64,000 nt of DNA from Yoonia sp. R2331 (GTDB lineage: Bacteria > Pseudomonadota > Alphaproteobacteria > Rhodobacterales > Rhodobacteraceae): NCBI RefSeq assembly GCF_041103235.1, contig NZ_JBGCUN010000001.1:1178001-1242000 (forward strand), given 5' to 3'. The position numbers and the translations under genes are program-made. Below are positions 17,501 to 24,944 of the stretch, piece after piece. The notes below the pieces were generated by a model. The model did no database searches. It was given only the letters and a program-made list of their open reading frames with translations, and was not told where the DNA came from. Each line of letters opens with the position of its first letter. Position 1 is the stretch's first letter.

Positions 17501-18513
17501 CGACACGCGTGGACCATGAGGTCTATCTCCCGCAGCCGCAGATCGAAGAGGGCGCACGACTGAAACCCTTTGTCGCGCCTACCCCGGTCGAGGCGATCTT
17601 TCTTGATCTCCCACTTTTGACAGGAAATGAGGTGCCGCACGAGCCGCATCTGGCGCTGACAGCGAGCCCCTGGTCGGGCGGGGTGGCGCTTTATTCGTCA
17701 CCGCAGGACAGCAACTATATCCTGCAAGATATCATGCGGTATCGCAGTACCGTAGGGATCACGCAGACAGCCCTGCATGACGGCCCGTTGGGGATCTGGG
17801 ATCGTCGCAGGTTTCGGGTGAAATTGGTCAGCGGTTCGCTGCAATCCGTCACGCCTGAGGTGCTGTTCTCGGGCGCCAATACCCTTGCAATAGGCGATGG
17901 CACGACCGACAACTGGGAAGTCCTGCAGTTTTCAGATGCCACCCTTGTCGAGCCCAGGACCTACGAATTGACAGGCCTTCTGCGCGGCCAATCCGGGTCA
18001 GATGGCATAATGCCCAACGTCTGGCCTGTTGGTTCCAAGGTTGTGCTGCTGAACGGGCGGCCTGAACAAATCACGATCCCGACCGCGTCACGCGGCAATC
18101 CCCGTCACTACCGCTATGGACCGGTAAAACGGCCCGTCAGTGACCGCAGCTATCGCCATCTTGAGCTGACGTTCAAAGGCAATGGCTATCGACCCTATCC
18201 AGTCTCCCACCTTCAGGCATTGCCAGTCGGCAGCGGTCTGGATGTGAACTGGATCAGGCGGACCCGGATTGACGGCGATATGTGGGGTGCGGGGGACGTG
18301 CCACTCGGCGAGAACAGTGAGGCCTATGTGGTGCAGGTGCGACAGGGTAACGCGATCTTGCGCGAAGTGACACGGTTGGCCCCCAATTGGAGCTATAGCA
18401 CCGCCAACATGACGTCCGATACAAACGGCAATGATTTTACCATTCATGTTGCCCAGGTATCAGACAGGTACGGGCCGGGACCATTCCGCAGCGTCTTGAT
18501 CGAGCAACCCTGA
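14599..18513 (+). CDS. orfg15: GTA megatron baseplate protein with TIM-barrel domain (g15)
   Basis: At 1304 residues this is the largest gene of the window. The N-terminal part is hydrophobic and glycine-rich (VLSAAGMALGGSIGGSVLG), followed by tail-fibre-hub sequence (SVFGRMRVPGQVIWATQF). Residues from about 430 to 730 form the GTA TIM-barrel-like domain, with FCIGSEMVALTQIR, ISYAADWSEYHG and IDFIGIDNYMPLSDW, a glycosidase-like layout whose glutamate in IGSEM and later EFGC could be catalytic. After this come the phage-tail_3-like part and a C-terminal receptor or tip domain. In RcGTA this protein forms the tail tip. It is intact. Confidence 0.93.
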   Translation: MATIVLSAAGMALGGSIGGSVLGLSMATIGRAAGAVLGRAIDQRILGAGSEPVEVGRVDRFRLTGASEGMAVQSVFGRMRVPGQVIWATQFVETETTSGGGKGAGPQPTVTEFSYSVSLAIALCEGEITRVGRIWADGTEISPQALNMRVYKGDRLQQPDPKIVAVEGNGNAPAYRGVAYVVLEDLQLDQFGNRVPQLTFEVMRPSEPDEPRPRADIARQVKGVAMIPGTGEFSLAKDPVYLSGDFGEQVAINENTPSGQSDFITSTTALTEELPACRSVSLVVSWFGSDLRCADCEVAPKVEQKTAEGEPMVWGVAGATRSSAGVVPQLDGRPVYGGTPSDASVVDAIKALRARSQRPMFYPFILMEQMGGNTLPDPWTGEVGQPKLPWRGRITTSKAPDQQGTPDQTAGAAAEVADFFGTAQPSDFQIDGEVVRYTGPEEWKYRRFILHYAHLCAAAGGVSAFCIGSEMVALTQIRATGGQFPAVAALCQLASECRAILGPDCKISYAADWSEYHGYQPVGTSDKLFHLDPLWSDPNIDFIGIDNYMPLSDWRDGSDHSDADWGSIYNLSYLQSNVTGGEGYDWFYHSPEARAAQIRTPITDGDGEPWVWRYKDLPGWWSHTHHNRINGQRQATPTCWVPKSKPFWFTEFGCAAIDKGTNQPNKFLDPKSSESLLPYFSNGMRDDFMQMQYLRAFYGHYANGANNPYTDVEYTGRMLDMSRAHVWAWDARPFPFFPSNAALWSDGDNYARGHWLNGRSSSRTLASVVAEICERAGLADYDVSKLYGLVRGYAVSDVGSARAALQPLMLAYGFDAVEREGMLVFFNRDGLSDAVLTQDDLALDPEKDAAAVHTRAPSVEVAGRVQIGFLDAEADYDVAVSETIHPDEQTTTIARSEFPLVLTRAEGARIAARWTHEARVAKDSVTFALPLSQSGLGAGDIVDLRDTGHQGHYRIDRTDDAGMVLAEATRVDHEVYLPQPQIEEGARLKPFVAPTPVEAIFLDLPLLTGNEVPHEPHLALTASPWSGGVALYSSPQDSNYILQDIMRYRSTVGITQTALHDGPLGIWDRRRFRVKLVSGSLQSVTPEVLFSGANTLAIGDGTTDNWEVLQFSDATLVEPRTYELTGLLRGQSGSDGIMPNVWPVGSKVVLLNGRPEQITIPTASRGNPRHYRYGPVKRPVSDRSYRHLELTFKGNGYRPYPVSHLQALPVGSGLDVNWIRRTRIDGDMWGAGDVPLGENSEAYVVQVRQGNAILREVTRLAPNWSYSTANMTSDTNGNDFTIHVAQVSDRYGPGPFRSVLIEQP

Positions 18514-18806
18514 TGCGCCCAGTCTATCCAAGTGACTTGCAGGACACAGCAAGGGCCTTGATGCCCGCGCCCGATGCCGAACGACGACAACTTGCGCGCG
18601 CCATACTCTGGCGCGCAGATATCGCGGACCGCTATAGCAAGCACCATCACCGACCTCACCCCGAATATGGACAAGGGTCGCTGGGTGATGCGGCGCGCAG
18701 TTTTCCACGTGGAAAATTGCCTCGACATTGTGATGCAGACTACCTGCACTGCCTGTCGATTGTACTGGAGGCGCAATTGGTCAAATCCCCACATCACACC
18801 ACGTGA
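18513..18806 (+). CDS. Small conserved protein after the GTA megatron gene (DUF7742-like)
   Basis: This is a 97-residue protein whose ATG overlaps the g15 stop by one base. The sequence pattern MRPVYPSDLQDTARALM, ADIADRYSKHHHRPHPEYGQGSL and DADYLHCLSIVLEAQL fits a small family of unknown function that I recall next to GTA clusters in Rhodobacterales (DUF7742). No membrane segment or catalytic motif is seen. The coding sequence holds a perfect 16-base palindrome at 18701. It may assist GTA assembly or only be co-transcribed. Confidence 0.7.
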   Translation: MRPVYPSDLQDTARALMPAPDAERRQLARAILWRADIADRYSKHHHRPHPEYGQGSLGDAARSFPRGKLPRHCDADYLHCLSIVLEAQLVKSPHHTT

Positions 18807-18883
18807 TTTCGCCCATCAAACCTTTGTTCTTTGCGAACGTTGCCTATCTGGGATAAGCAAAAGCTGAACAAAGGAGTGGCGTT

Positions 18884-19693
18884 ATGGCCGAAGCTCGTAC
18901 ACATCTGCGCGAAATTGATCCTGTTTGGCAACGCATCTGTCAGGACGCGCAGGATAGCGTTACACGCGAACCTTTGGTCGGGTCCTTGGTGCATGATGGC
19001 ATCTTGCAGCATTCCGAATTCAAGGTTGCATTGGGCTATCGGCTCGCGATGAAACTCGCTTCGACCGAGATGTCAGCGCAGACAATCAGCGAAATTGCGC
19101 GTATGGCCTATACCGCAAACGAAGACATCGTGCAGGACGCGCGCGCTGATCTGGTGGCGACTTATGATCGTGATCCTGCCTGCCACCGGCTGATGCAGCC
19201 GCTGATGTTCTTCAAAGGGTATCAGGCTGTGCAGGCATATCGCCTTGGGCACCATCTGTTCATAAACGGGCAACACGATCTGGCCTATTTCGTGCAAATG
19301 CGCGTGTCAGAGGTGTTTGGCGTCGATATTCACCCCGCCGCGCGCATCGGCAAAGGCATCATGATTGACCATGCCCATTCCATCGTGATCGGCGAAACGG
19401 CTGTCGTAGGCGACAATGTCTCAATGCTGCATTCGGTGACATTGGGCGGGACCGGCAAAGAAGAAGAGATTCGTCATCCGACCATTGGTGACGGCGTTCT
19501 GATCGGGGCTGGTGCAAAAGTGCTTGGCAATATCTCGGTGGGCCACTGCAGCCGGATCGCGGCTGGGTCTGTGGTATTGCAGGACGTGCCACCGATGAAG
19601 ACCGTGGCAGGTGTTCCAGCCAAGATCGTGGGAGAGGCGGGATGCGCCCAACCATCGATTACGATGGATCAGGGTCTCGGCATTCTGGACTAA
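18884..19693 (+). CDS. cysE: Serine O-acetyltransferase
   Basis: This enzyme acetylates serine with acetyl-CoA, the first committed step of cysteine synthesis. The 269-residue protein has the helical N-terminal SATase domain (DPVWQRICQDAQDSVTREP onward) and C-terminal left-handed beta-helix of hexapeptide repeats: DIHPAARIGKGIMIDHAHSI, VIGETAVVGDNVS and VTLGGTGKE, with the catalytic histidine in DHAHS and the HPTIGDG segment. The ATG follows AAAGGAGTG. cysE directly after the GTA cluster is the order known from R. capsulatus. Confidence 0.96.
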   Translation: MAEARTHLREIDPVWQRICQDAQDSVTREPLVGSLVHDGILQHSEFKVALGYRLAMKLASTEMSAQTISEIARMAYTANEDIVQDARADLVATYDRDPACHRLMQPLMFFKGYQAVQAYRLGHHLFINGQHDLAYFVQMRVSEVFGVDIHPAARIGKGIMIDHAHSIVIGETAVVGDNVSMLHSVTLGGTGKEEEIRHPTIGDGVLIGAGAKVLGNISVGHCSRIAAGSVVLQDVPPMKTVAGVPAKIVGEAGCAQPSITMDQGLGILD

Positions 19694-19707
19694 GCTTAAG
19701 AATCAGA

Positions 19708-19735
19708 AACGCCGGGCATCGCCCGGCGTTATCTT
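19708..19735 (+). terminator. Terminator between convergent cysE and pdhC
   Basis: A perfect ten-base-pair stem (AACGCCGGGC with GCCCGGCGTT) with a three-base loop is followed by ATCTTTT on the plus strand. On the minus strand it is followed by TCTGATTCTT, a weaker U-rich tail, so it may serve both convergent transcripts. Confidence 0.82.
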
Positions 19736-19752
19736 TTGTTTTCAAAGAGGTA

Positions 19753-21045
19753 TCAGGCGAGCATCGTCATAGGATTTTCAAGGTTGTCCTTGATTACCTG
19801 CAGCAGATTTGCACCCAAAGCCCCGTCGATCACACGGTGATCGACGGACAACGTGACAGACATCACAATCCCTACTGTCAATTCGCCATCGGTCCCGACA
19901 ATCGGCTTTTTGACGCCCGCACCAACGGCCAGAATGGCAGCATGGGGCGGATTGATGATGGCATCAAAGTTGTCGATCCCGAACATCCCAAGGTTGGAAA
20001 TCGCAAAGCTGCCGCCTTGATACTCATGCGGCGCCAATTTGCGGTCACGGGCGCGGCCTGCAAGGTCCTTCATCTCAGCGGACAGGGCGGACAGAGACTT
20101 CATCTCGGCGTCCTTCAACACCGGAGTAAACAACCCACCTTCGATGGCAACGGCAACGGCCACATCCGACTTTTCGAATTTCAGCGTCCGATCACCGGCC
20201 CAGACAGCATTCGCCTCTGGGACTTGCTGCAAAGCAAGCGCGCAGGCCTTGATGATGAAGTCGTTGACCGACAATTTCACGCCGCGTGGTTCAAGCTGTT
20301 TGTTCAGCTGGCTGCGGAACTTCATCAGCGCATCAAGCTGAATGTCACGCCGCAGGTAGAAATGCGGCACCGACTGCTTAGCCTCTGTCAGACGGGCTGC
20401 GATGGTCTTGCGCATGCCATCCAGTTTGACCTCTTCAAACGGGCGACCTTCGTAGGTCTTGATTACGACATCGGTCGATGGACCAGCCGCAAGTGCCGCC
20501 GGTGCGGCGTCCGCTTTGGCCGCAGGTGCCGCTGCAGGTTTGGTACCGGGTTGCGCGTTTTCGACGTCGGCTTTGACGATGCGGCCATGCGGGCCAGAGC
20601 CCTTGATCGCAGTAAGGTCCAAACCTTTGTCAGCCGCGATACGCCGCGCAAGCGGAGATGCGAAGACCCGGTTGCCATCTTTTGCAGATGCTGCAGGCGC
20701 AGGCGCGGACGATGGCGCAGCGGGTGCCGCTTCTGGTGCGGCTGCAGGGGCAGGGGCCGCTGCTGCTGCTGCGGTCGTGTCTTCGATGTCGTCAGCACTT
20801 TCACCGTCTTCAAGAAGCAAGGCGATCACATCGTTGACCTTCACACCTTCGGTGCCCTCAGCCACGACGATCTTGCCAATCACGCCTTCATCGACGGCTT
20901 CAAATTCCATCGTGGCTTTGTCGGTTTCAATCTCGGCCATGACGTCACCGCTGGATACGGTGTCACCTTCTTTGACCAGCCATTTCGCCAAGGTCCCTTC
21001 TTCCATTGTCGGGGACAGTGCGGGCATCAGAATTTCTGTCGGCAT
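19753..21045 (-). CDS. pdhC: Pyruvate dehydrogenase E2, dihydrolipoamide acetyltransferase
   Basis: This is the core of the pyruvate dehydrogenase complex, which transfers acetyl groups to CoA. The 430-residue protein has one N-terminal lipoyl domain with the modified lysine at residue 43 ([10 protein letters not shown]), a long Ala-Pro linker, a peripheral subunit-binding domain ([18 protein letters not shown]), a second linker, and the catalytic acyltransferase domain ending with the [10 protein letters not shown] motif carrying the active histidine. It is the last gene of pdhA-pdhB-pdhC, 12 bases after pdhB. The lipoyl domain is almost identical to that of PdhB. Confidence 0.95.
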   Translation of the reverse strand: MPTEILMPALSPTMEEGTLAKWLVKEGDTVSSGDVMAEIETDKATMEFEAVDEGVIGKIVVAEGTEGVKVNDVIALLLEDGESADDIEDTTAAAAAAPAPAAAPEAAPAAPSSAPAPAASAKDGNRVFASPLARRIAADKGLDLTAIKGSGPHGRIVKADVENAQPGTKPAAAPAAKADAAPAALAAGPSTDVVIKTYEGRPFEEVKLDGMRKTIAARLTEAKQSVPHFYLRRDIQLDALMKFRSQLNKQLEPRGVKLSVNDFIIKACALALQQVPEANAVWAGDRTLKFEKSDVAVAVAIEGGLFTPVLKDAEMKSLSALSAEMKDLAGRARDRKLAPHEYQGGSFAISNLGMFGIDNFDAIINPPHAAILAVGAGVKKPIVGTDGELTVGIVMSVTLSVDHRVIDGALGANLLQVIKDNLENPMTMLA

Positions 21046-21057
21046 CGCGCGTTCTCC

Positions 21058-22422
21058 TTAACGGTAGGTGACTTTTTTGACGGCTTCGATGACCTCTGCG
21101 GTCGTTACAAGCGCGTGCTTTTCAAGATTGGCAGCATAAGGCATAGGCACGTCCTTGCCGGTGCAGGTGATGACCGGGGCATCTAGATAGTCGAACGCCT
21201 CTTGCATCACGGTGCTGGCGATATAGCCGCCAACGCTGCCTTGCGGCCAGCCTTCTTCGACGGTGACCAGCCGGTTTGTCTTGCGCACCGATTCCAGAAT
21301 GGCGGGCATGTCCATCGGGCGCAGGCTGCGCAAGTTGATCACTTCCGCATTCACACCCTCTTCTGCCAGCTTTTCTGCGGCCTCGAGTGCATATGTCATA
21401 CCGATCCCGAACGATACGATCGTGACGTCATCACCGGCGCGTTCAATCTTGGCCTTGCCGAATGGGATCGTGAAGTCATCCATGACCGGCACATCAAACG
21501 ACCGCCCGTACAGAATCTCATTCTCAAGGAAAATGACGGGATTGTTGTCGCGGATCGCCGTCTTCATCAGGCCTTTGGCATCTGAGGCCGAATAAGGCAT
21601 CACAACTTTCAGTCCCGGGATCTGCATGTACCATGCGGCATAGTCCTGGCTGTGCTGTGCGCCAACCCGTGCAGCCGCACCATTTGGCCCGCGAAACACC
21701 ATCGGCGCGCCCATCTGACCGCCCGACATATACAGTGTCTTGGCGGCGGAGTTTATAATATGGTCAATGGCTTGCATGGCGAAGTTAAACGTCATGAACT
21801 CGACAATCGGGCGCAGGCCACCAAAGGCCGCACCGACCCCAATCCCTGCAAAACCATGCTCTGTGATCGGCGTGTCGATGACGCGTTTCGCGCCGAATTC
21901 GTCCAGCAGACCCTGAGAGATTTTGTAGGCACCTTGGTACTCTGCAACCTCTTCACCCATCAGGAAAACGTGGTCGTCACGGCGCATCTCTTCGGCCATG
22001 GCGTCACGCAATGCTTCACGCACAGTTGTCGATTTGACGTCTGTCCCTTCAGGCCAATCAGGCGATTGATCTGCCGGTGCGGCGACTGGCGCCGCTGCTT
22101 CAGCCGGTGCCGGTGCGGCCTCGGCTGGGGCTGCTGCCGCTGCGGGGGCAGGGGCGGCACCTTCGGCAGGTACGTCTTCGCCTTCTTCGACAAGGATCGC
22201 AATCGCAGTGTTCACTTTGACGCCTTCGGTGCCTTCGGCGATCAGGATTTTGCCGACAATGCCTTCATCGACGGCTTCGAACTCCATCGTGGCCTTGTCG
22301 GTTTCAATCTCGGCCATGATGTCACCGCTTGATACGGTGTCACCTTCTTTGACCAACCATTTGGCCAGCGTACCTTCTTCCATTGTCGGCGACAGGGCGG
22401 GCATCAGGATCTCGGTTGCCAT
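21058..22422 (-). CDS. pdhB: Pyruvate dehydrogenase E1 beta with N-terminal lipoyl domain
   Basis: This is the beta subunit of the thiamine diphosphate-dependent E1 enzyme. At 454 residues it is longer than usual E1 beta because residues 1-80 are a lipoyl domain (modified lysine 43 in [10 protein letters not shown]), followed by an Ala-Pro linker to about 120. The E1 beta core then begins at [17 protein letters not shown] and includes [15 protein letters not shown] and [11 protein letters not shown]. Lipoylated E1 beta is known in alphaproteobacteria such as Sinorhizobium and Zymomonas. It lies three bases after pdhA. Confidence 0.95.
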   Translation of the reverse strand: MATEILMPALSPTMEEGTLAKWLVKEGDTVSSGDIMAEIETDKATMEFEAVDEGIVGKILIAEGTEGVKVNTAIAILVEEGEDVPAEGAAPAPAAAAAPAEAAPAPAEAAAPVAAPADQSPDWPEGTDVKSTTVREALRDAMAEEMRRDDHVFLMGEEVAEYQGAYKISQGLLDEFGAKRVIDTPITEHGFAGIGVGAAFGGLRPIVEFMTFNFAMQAIDHIINSAAKTLYMSGGQMGAPMVFRGPNGAAARVGAQHSQDYAAWYMQIPGLKVVMPYSASDAKGLMKTAIRDNNPVIFLENEILYGRSFDVPVMDDFTIPFGKAKIERAGDDVTIVSFGIGMTYALEAAEKLAEEGVNAEVINLRSLRPMDMPAILESVRKTNRLVTVEEGWPQGSVGGYIASTVMQEAFDYLDAPVITCTGKDVPMPYAANLEKHALVTTAEVIEAVKKVTYR

Positions 22423-22425
22423 GAT

Positions 22426-23427
22426 TTACACCTCTTCTTTCGCGTAAATGTCGGTCCAAAGTTCTTCCAATGCAGGCTCTGGGCTTTCCTTGGAGAATTC
22501 AGCAGCGTCGTTGACGATGCCTTTGATCTCTTTGTCGATGGCCTTGAGATCATCCTCTGTGGCGTGCTTGCCGGTCAGCAGCATGTCACGGACCTGCTCA
22601 ATCGGGTCACGCTCGTCGCGCATCTTTTGCACTTCTTCGCGGGTCCGGTATTTCGCGGGGTCCGACATGGAATGTCCACGATACCGGTAGGTCTTCACTT
22701 CCAGAATGTAGGGGCCTTTGCCCGCGCGGCAGTGGGCAACGGCACGTTCACCGGCCTCTTTGACGGCCAGAACGCTCATGCCGTCCACCTCTTCGCCGGG
22801 GATGCCGTAGGCGGCACCACGCTCCCACAGGCTGGGCGACTTGGTTGAGCGCTGGACGCTTGTGCCCATGGCGTATTGGTTATTTTCGATAACGAATACG
22901 ACCGGCAGATCCCACAGCTCGGCCATGTTGTAAGTTTCATAGACTTGGCCCTGGTTTGCAGCCCCGTCACCGAAATAGGTGAAGGTCACCCGGCCGTTGT
23001 CGAGATATTTGTCAGCAAAGGCCAGACCGGCACCCAGTGGCACCTGTGCGGCGACAATTCCGTGACCGCCGTAGAAATGCTTCTCTTTGCTGAACATATG
23101 CATAGAGCCGCCCTTGCCTTTGGAATAGCCGCCCTCACGTCCGGTCAGCTCTGCCATGACACCTTTGGGGTCCATGCCGCAGGCCAGCATATGGCCGTGG
23201 TCGCGGTACGATGTAATGCGCTTGTCGCCGTCTTCTGCAGCAGCCTCCAGGCCAACAACAACGGCCTCTTGTCCGATGTAGAGGTGGCAGAAGCCACCAA
23301 TCAGGCCCATTCCGTAGAGCTGACCGGCCTTTTCCTCGAACCGGCGGATCAACAACATTTCACGATAATGGCCCAGCAATTCCTCGGCAGAAACATTCGG
23401 CTTCTTGGCCGCTTTCTTCGGTGGCAT
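22426..23427 (-). CDS. pdhA: Pyruvate dehydrogenase E1 alpha
   Basis: This is the alpha subunit of pyruvate dehydrogenase E1, which decarboxylates pyruvate with thiamine diphosphate. The 333-residue protein contains RRFEEKAGQLYGMGLIGGFCHLY near the N terminus, the ThDP motif GDGAANQGQVYETYNMAELW ending in VIENNQYAMG, and the phosphorylation-loop-like YRYRGHSMSDPAKYRTREE. The ATG follows AGGGAGG. It heads the pdhABC operon. A 20-base palindrome lies 26 bases upstream of the start, a likely operator. Confidence 0.95.
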   Translation of the reverse strand: MPPKKAAKKPNVSAEELLGHYREMLLIRRFEEKAGQLYGMGLIGGFCHLYIGQEAVVVGLEAAAEDGDKRITSYRDHGHMLACGMDPKGVMAELTGREGGYSKGKGGSMHMFSKEKHFYGGHGIVAAQVPLGAGLAFADKYLDNGRVTFTYFGDGAANQGQVYETYNMAELWDLPVVFVIENNQYAMGTSVQRSTKSPSLWERGAAYGIPGEEVDGMSVLAVKEAGERAVAHCRAGKGPYILEVKTYRYRGHSMSDPAKYRTREEVQKMRDERDPIEQVRDMLLTGKHATEDDLKAIDKEIKGIVNDAAEFSKESPEPALEELWTDIYAKEEV

Positions 23428-23452
23428 AGGTGTCCTCCCTGGTGGCGACAGA

Positions 23453-23472
23453 ATAGTTTAGCGTTAAACTAT
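23453..23472 (-). promoter_or_regulatory. Palindromic operator candidate upstream of pdhA
   Basis: Read on the minus strand the site is ATAGTTTAAC-GCTAAACTAT, two ten-base arms with nine of ten positions symmetric about a central CG. Even spacing and a central CG are typical of LacI-family operators. It lies 26-45 bases before the pdhA start. It shares TAACGCT with a weaker palindrome upstream of the aldolase gene. The identity of the regulator is inference; the alphaproteobacterial LacI-type regulator CceR of central carbon metabolism is one candidate. Confidence 0.6.
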
Positions 23473-23549
23473 CGCTACAGCATAGCCGGGACCAAAGCGA
23501 GACGCAATGCGCCCCTAGGTCAACACCTCAGGACAACCCCGTGTTGCGT

Positions 23550-23849
23550 TTAGCGGATAACAAGCTCGTCTGCGCGGATCAGGCCCAGCACGTCGCGGGC
23601 CTGCTCATCCAGCAGATCGAGGTCCAGAAAAGTGTCCGACAGACGGGTCGTCAGGTTTTCCATCCGCGAGACCTCGGCGCGCAGTGTTACAAGCTCTGCC
23701 TGCAAATCGCGCGCTTCTGCATTCACTTCGGCGCGCTTGAACACGCCGTAGTCACCTTGCACGGCGGCAAAGGTGAAATAGAGGCACAACATCAGCGCAC
23801 CAAGAAAATACAAAAGGGGGCCCATCGGGGGCAAGGTACGCCGGTTCAT
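23550..23849 (-). CDS. ftsB: Septum formation initiator, FtsB/DivIC family
   Basis: This is a small bitopic division protein of 99 residues. Residues about 9-31 form a transmembrane helix (GPLLYFLGALMLCLYFTFAAV), followed by a predicted coiled coil (AEVNAEARDLQAELVTLRAEVSRME) and a C-terminal LDLLDEQARDVLGLIRADELVI segment typical of FtsB-like proteins next to pdh genes in alphaproteobacteria. It links with FtsL and FtsQ at the septum. It is on the same strand as pdhA but 122 bases upstream of it. Confidence 0.85.
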   Translation of the reverse strand: MNRRTLPPMGPLLYFLGALMLCLYFTFAAVQGDYGVFKRAEVNAEARDLQAELVTLRAEVSRMENLTTRLSDTFLDLDLLDEQARDVLGLIRADELVIR

Positions 23850-23942
23850 CTGCCTCTCCTGCAGCTCTTGTTGGCTGCGTTTCGGTAGAATCGCACAAAC
23901 GAATCGCCTTGTGAATCCCTTTAATGGTGCGATGCGCAGATT

Positions 23943-24839
23943 TTATCCGGCGACAGAGGCGGCAAAGATGTCCTCAATCGTTTCGCTCAGCATTTGGTTG
24001 AAATCTGCGTCGCTTTGCTGTGCTGATAAGCCTTCGGTCAGCGCGCGCGAAAAGCTGGCAATGACACCTTTGTTCTGTGACAAACGAGCATTGGCCTCGG
24101 CCCGATCATAGCCACCTGACAAGGCCACGACCCGCATCACCTTGGGGTGGTTCACCAGCGGCTGATAGACGTTAGCCTGTTCCGGCAAAGTCAGCTTCAA
24201 CATGATCTCTTGCCCGTCGGGAATCCGTGCCAGATGCCGCAGGATCGCGTCGCACAACATCTTTTCTGCCGTCTCTTTGTCGGCCATGTTGATATTGATT
24301 TCAGGCTCAAGGATTGGCATCAGCCCACGCTCCAGCACGCGAAACCCCACATCGAACTGCTGCGTGACGATGGCTTCGATCCCGCTTTCGGATGCTGCAT
24401 TGATGACAGACCGTTCCTTGGTGCCAAAAATGCCCTTGTCCTTGGCGCGCGCCAAAAGGGCATCAAGCCCCGGCATCGGCTTGAGCAATTGAACGCCGTT
24501 ATCGTCAGCCTCTAACCCCTTGTCGATCTTCAAGAAAGGCACCACGCGACGTTCGTTCCACAGGTATTTGGCCGCGGGTTGGCCGCCAAATTCGCGGTCC
24601 ATCGTCATCTCAAACAAAATGGCACCAACTACCTTGGCACCAGTAAAAGCGGGGGCGTCGGCAATGCGCGCGCGCATCGCATGGATCTGATCGAACATTT
24701 CGGCATCGTTGGCATAGGCATTTTCATTAACGCCATAAAGCCGCAACGCCTTGGGGGTTGAGCCGCCGCTTTGATCCAGTGCCGCAATAAACCCGTTCCC
24801 GTTGCGCACTTGCGCTGCCATGTCCTGATGCACTTTCAA
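23943..24839 (-). CDS. Fructose-bisphosphate aldolase class I
   Basis: This Schiff-base aldolase interconverts fructose 1,6-bisphosphate with glyceraldehyde 3-phosphate and dihydroxyacetone phosphate. The 298-residue protein has FIAALDQSGGSTPKAL, GAILFEMTMDREFGG, VVPFLKIDKGLE and a C-terminal VVALSGGYDRAEANARLSQN, which match the short bacterial class I family found in Rhodobacterales. The ATG follows GGCGGAG. It is downstream of pgk on the same strand, so two glycolytic or gluconeogenic enzymes lie together, and a possible LacI-type site lies between them. Confidence 0.92.
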   Translation of the reverse strand: MKVHQDMAAQVRNGNGFIAALDQSGGSTPKALRLYGVNENAYANDAEMFDQIHAMRARIADAPAFTGAKVVGAILFEMTMDREFGGQPAAKYLWNERRVVPFLKIDKGLEADDNGVQLLKPMPGLDALLARAKDKGIFGTKERSVINAASESGIEAIVTQQFDVGFRVLERGLMPILEPEININMADKETAEKMLCDAILRHLARIPDGQEIMLKLTLPEQANVYQPLVNHPKVMRVVALSGGYDRAEANARLSQNKGVIASFSRALTEGLSAQQSDADFNQMLSETIEDIFAASVAG

Positions 24840-24916
24840 TCTCCGCCTTCAATTTCCAAGGGTGATGTCCCTTGGCTTGTGCTTAGGGCAGGGCTGGCAG
24901 GCTTACAATTCTGGTG

Positions 24917-24932
24917 GCGCTAACGCTGGCGC
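24917..24932. promoter_or_regulatory. Imperfect palindrome upstream of the aldolase gene
   Basis: GCGCTAAC-GCTGGCGC has six of eight symmetric positions about a central CG and contains TAACGCT, the same core as the site ahead of pdhA. It lies 78-93 bases upstream of the aldolase start, in the 105-base gap after pgk. The match is weaker than at pdhA, so this is a tentative second site of the same regulator. Confidence 0.4.
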
Positions 24933-24944
24933 TATCAGGTGCGA

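Noticed and set aside
19642-21186. A 514-codon open frame on the plus strand opposite pdhC
   Set aside because: It lies antisense to pyruvate dehydrogenase E2, has Cys and Arg runs and no recognisable motif.
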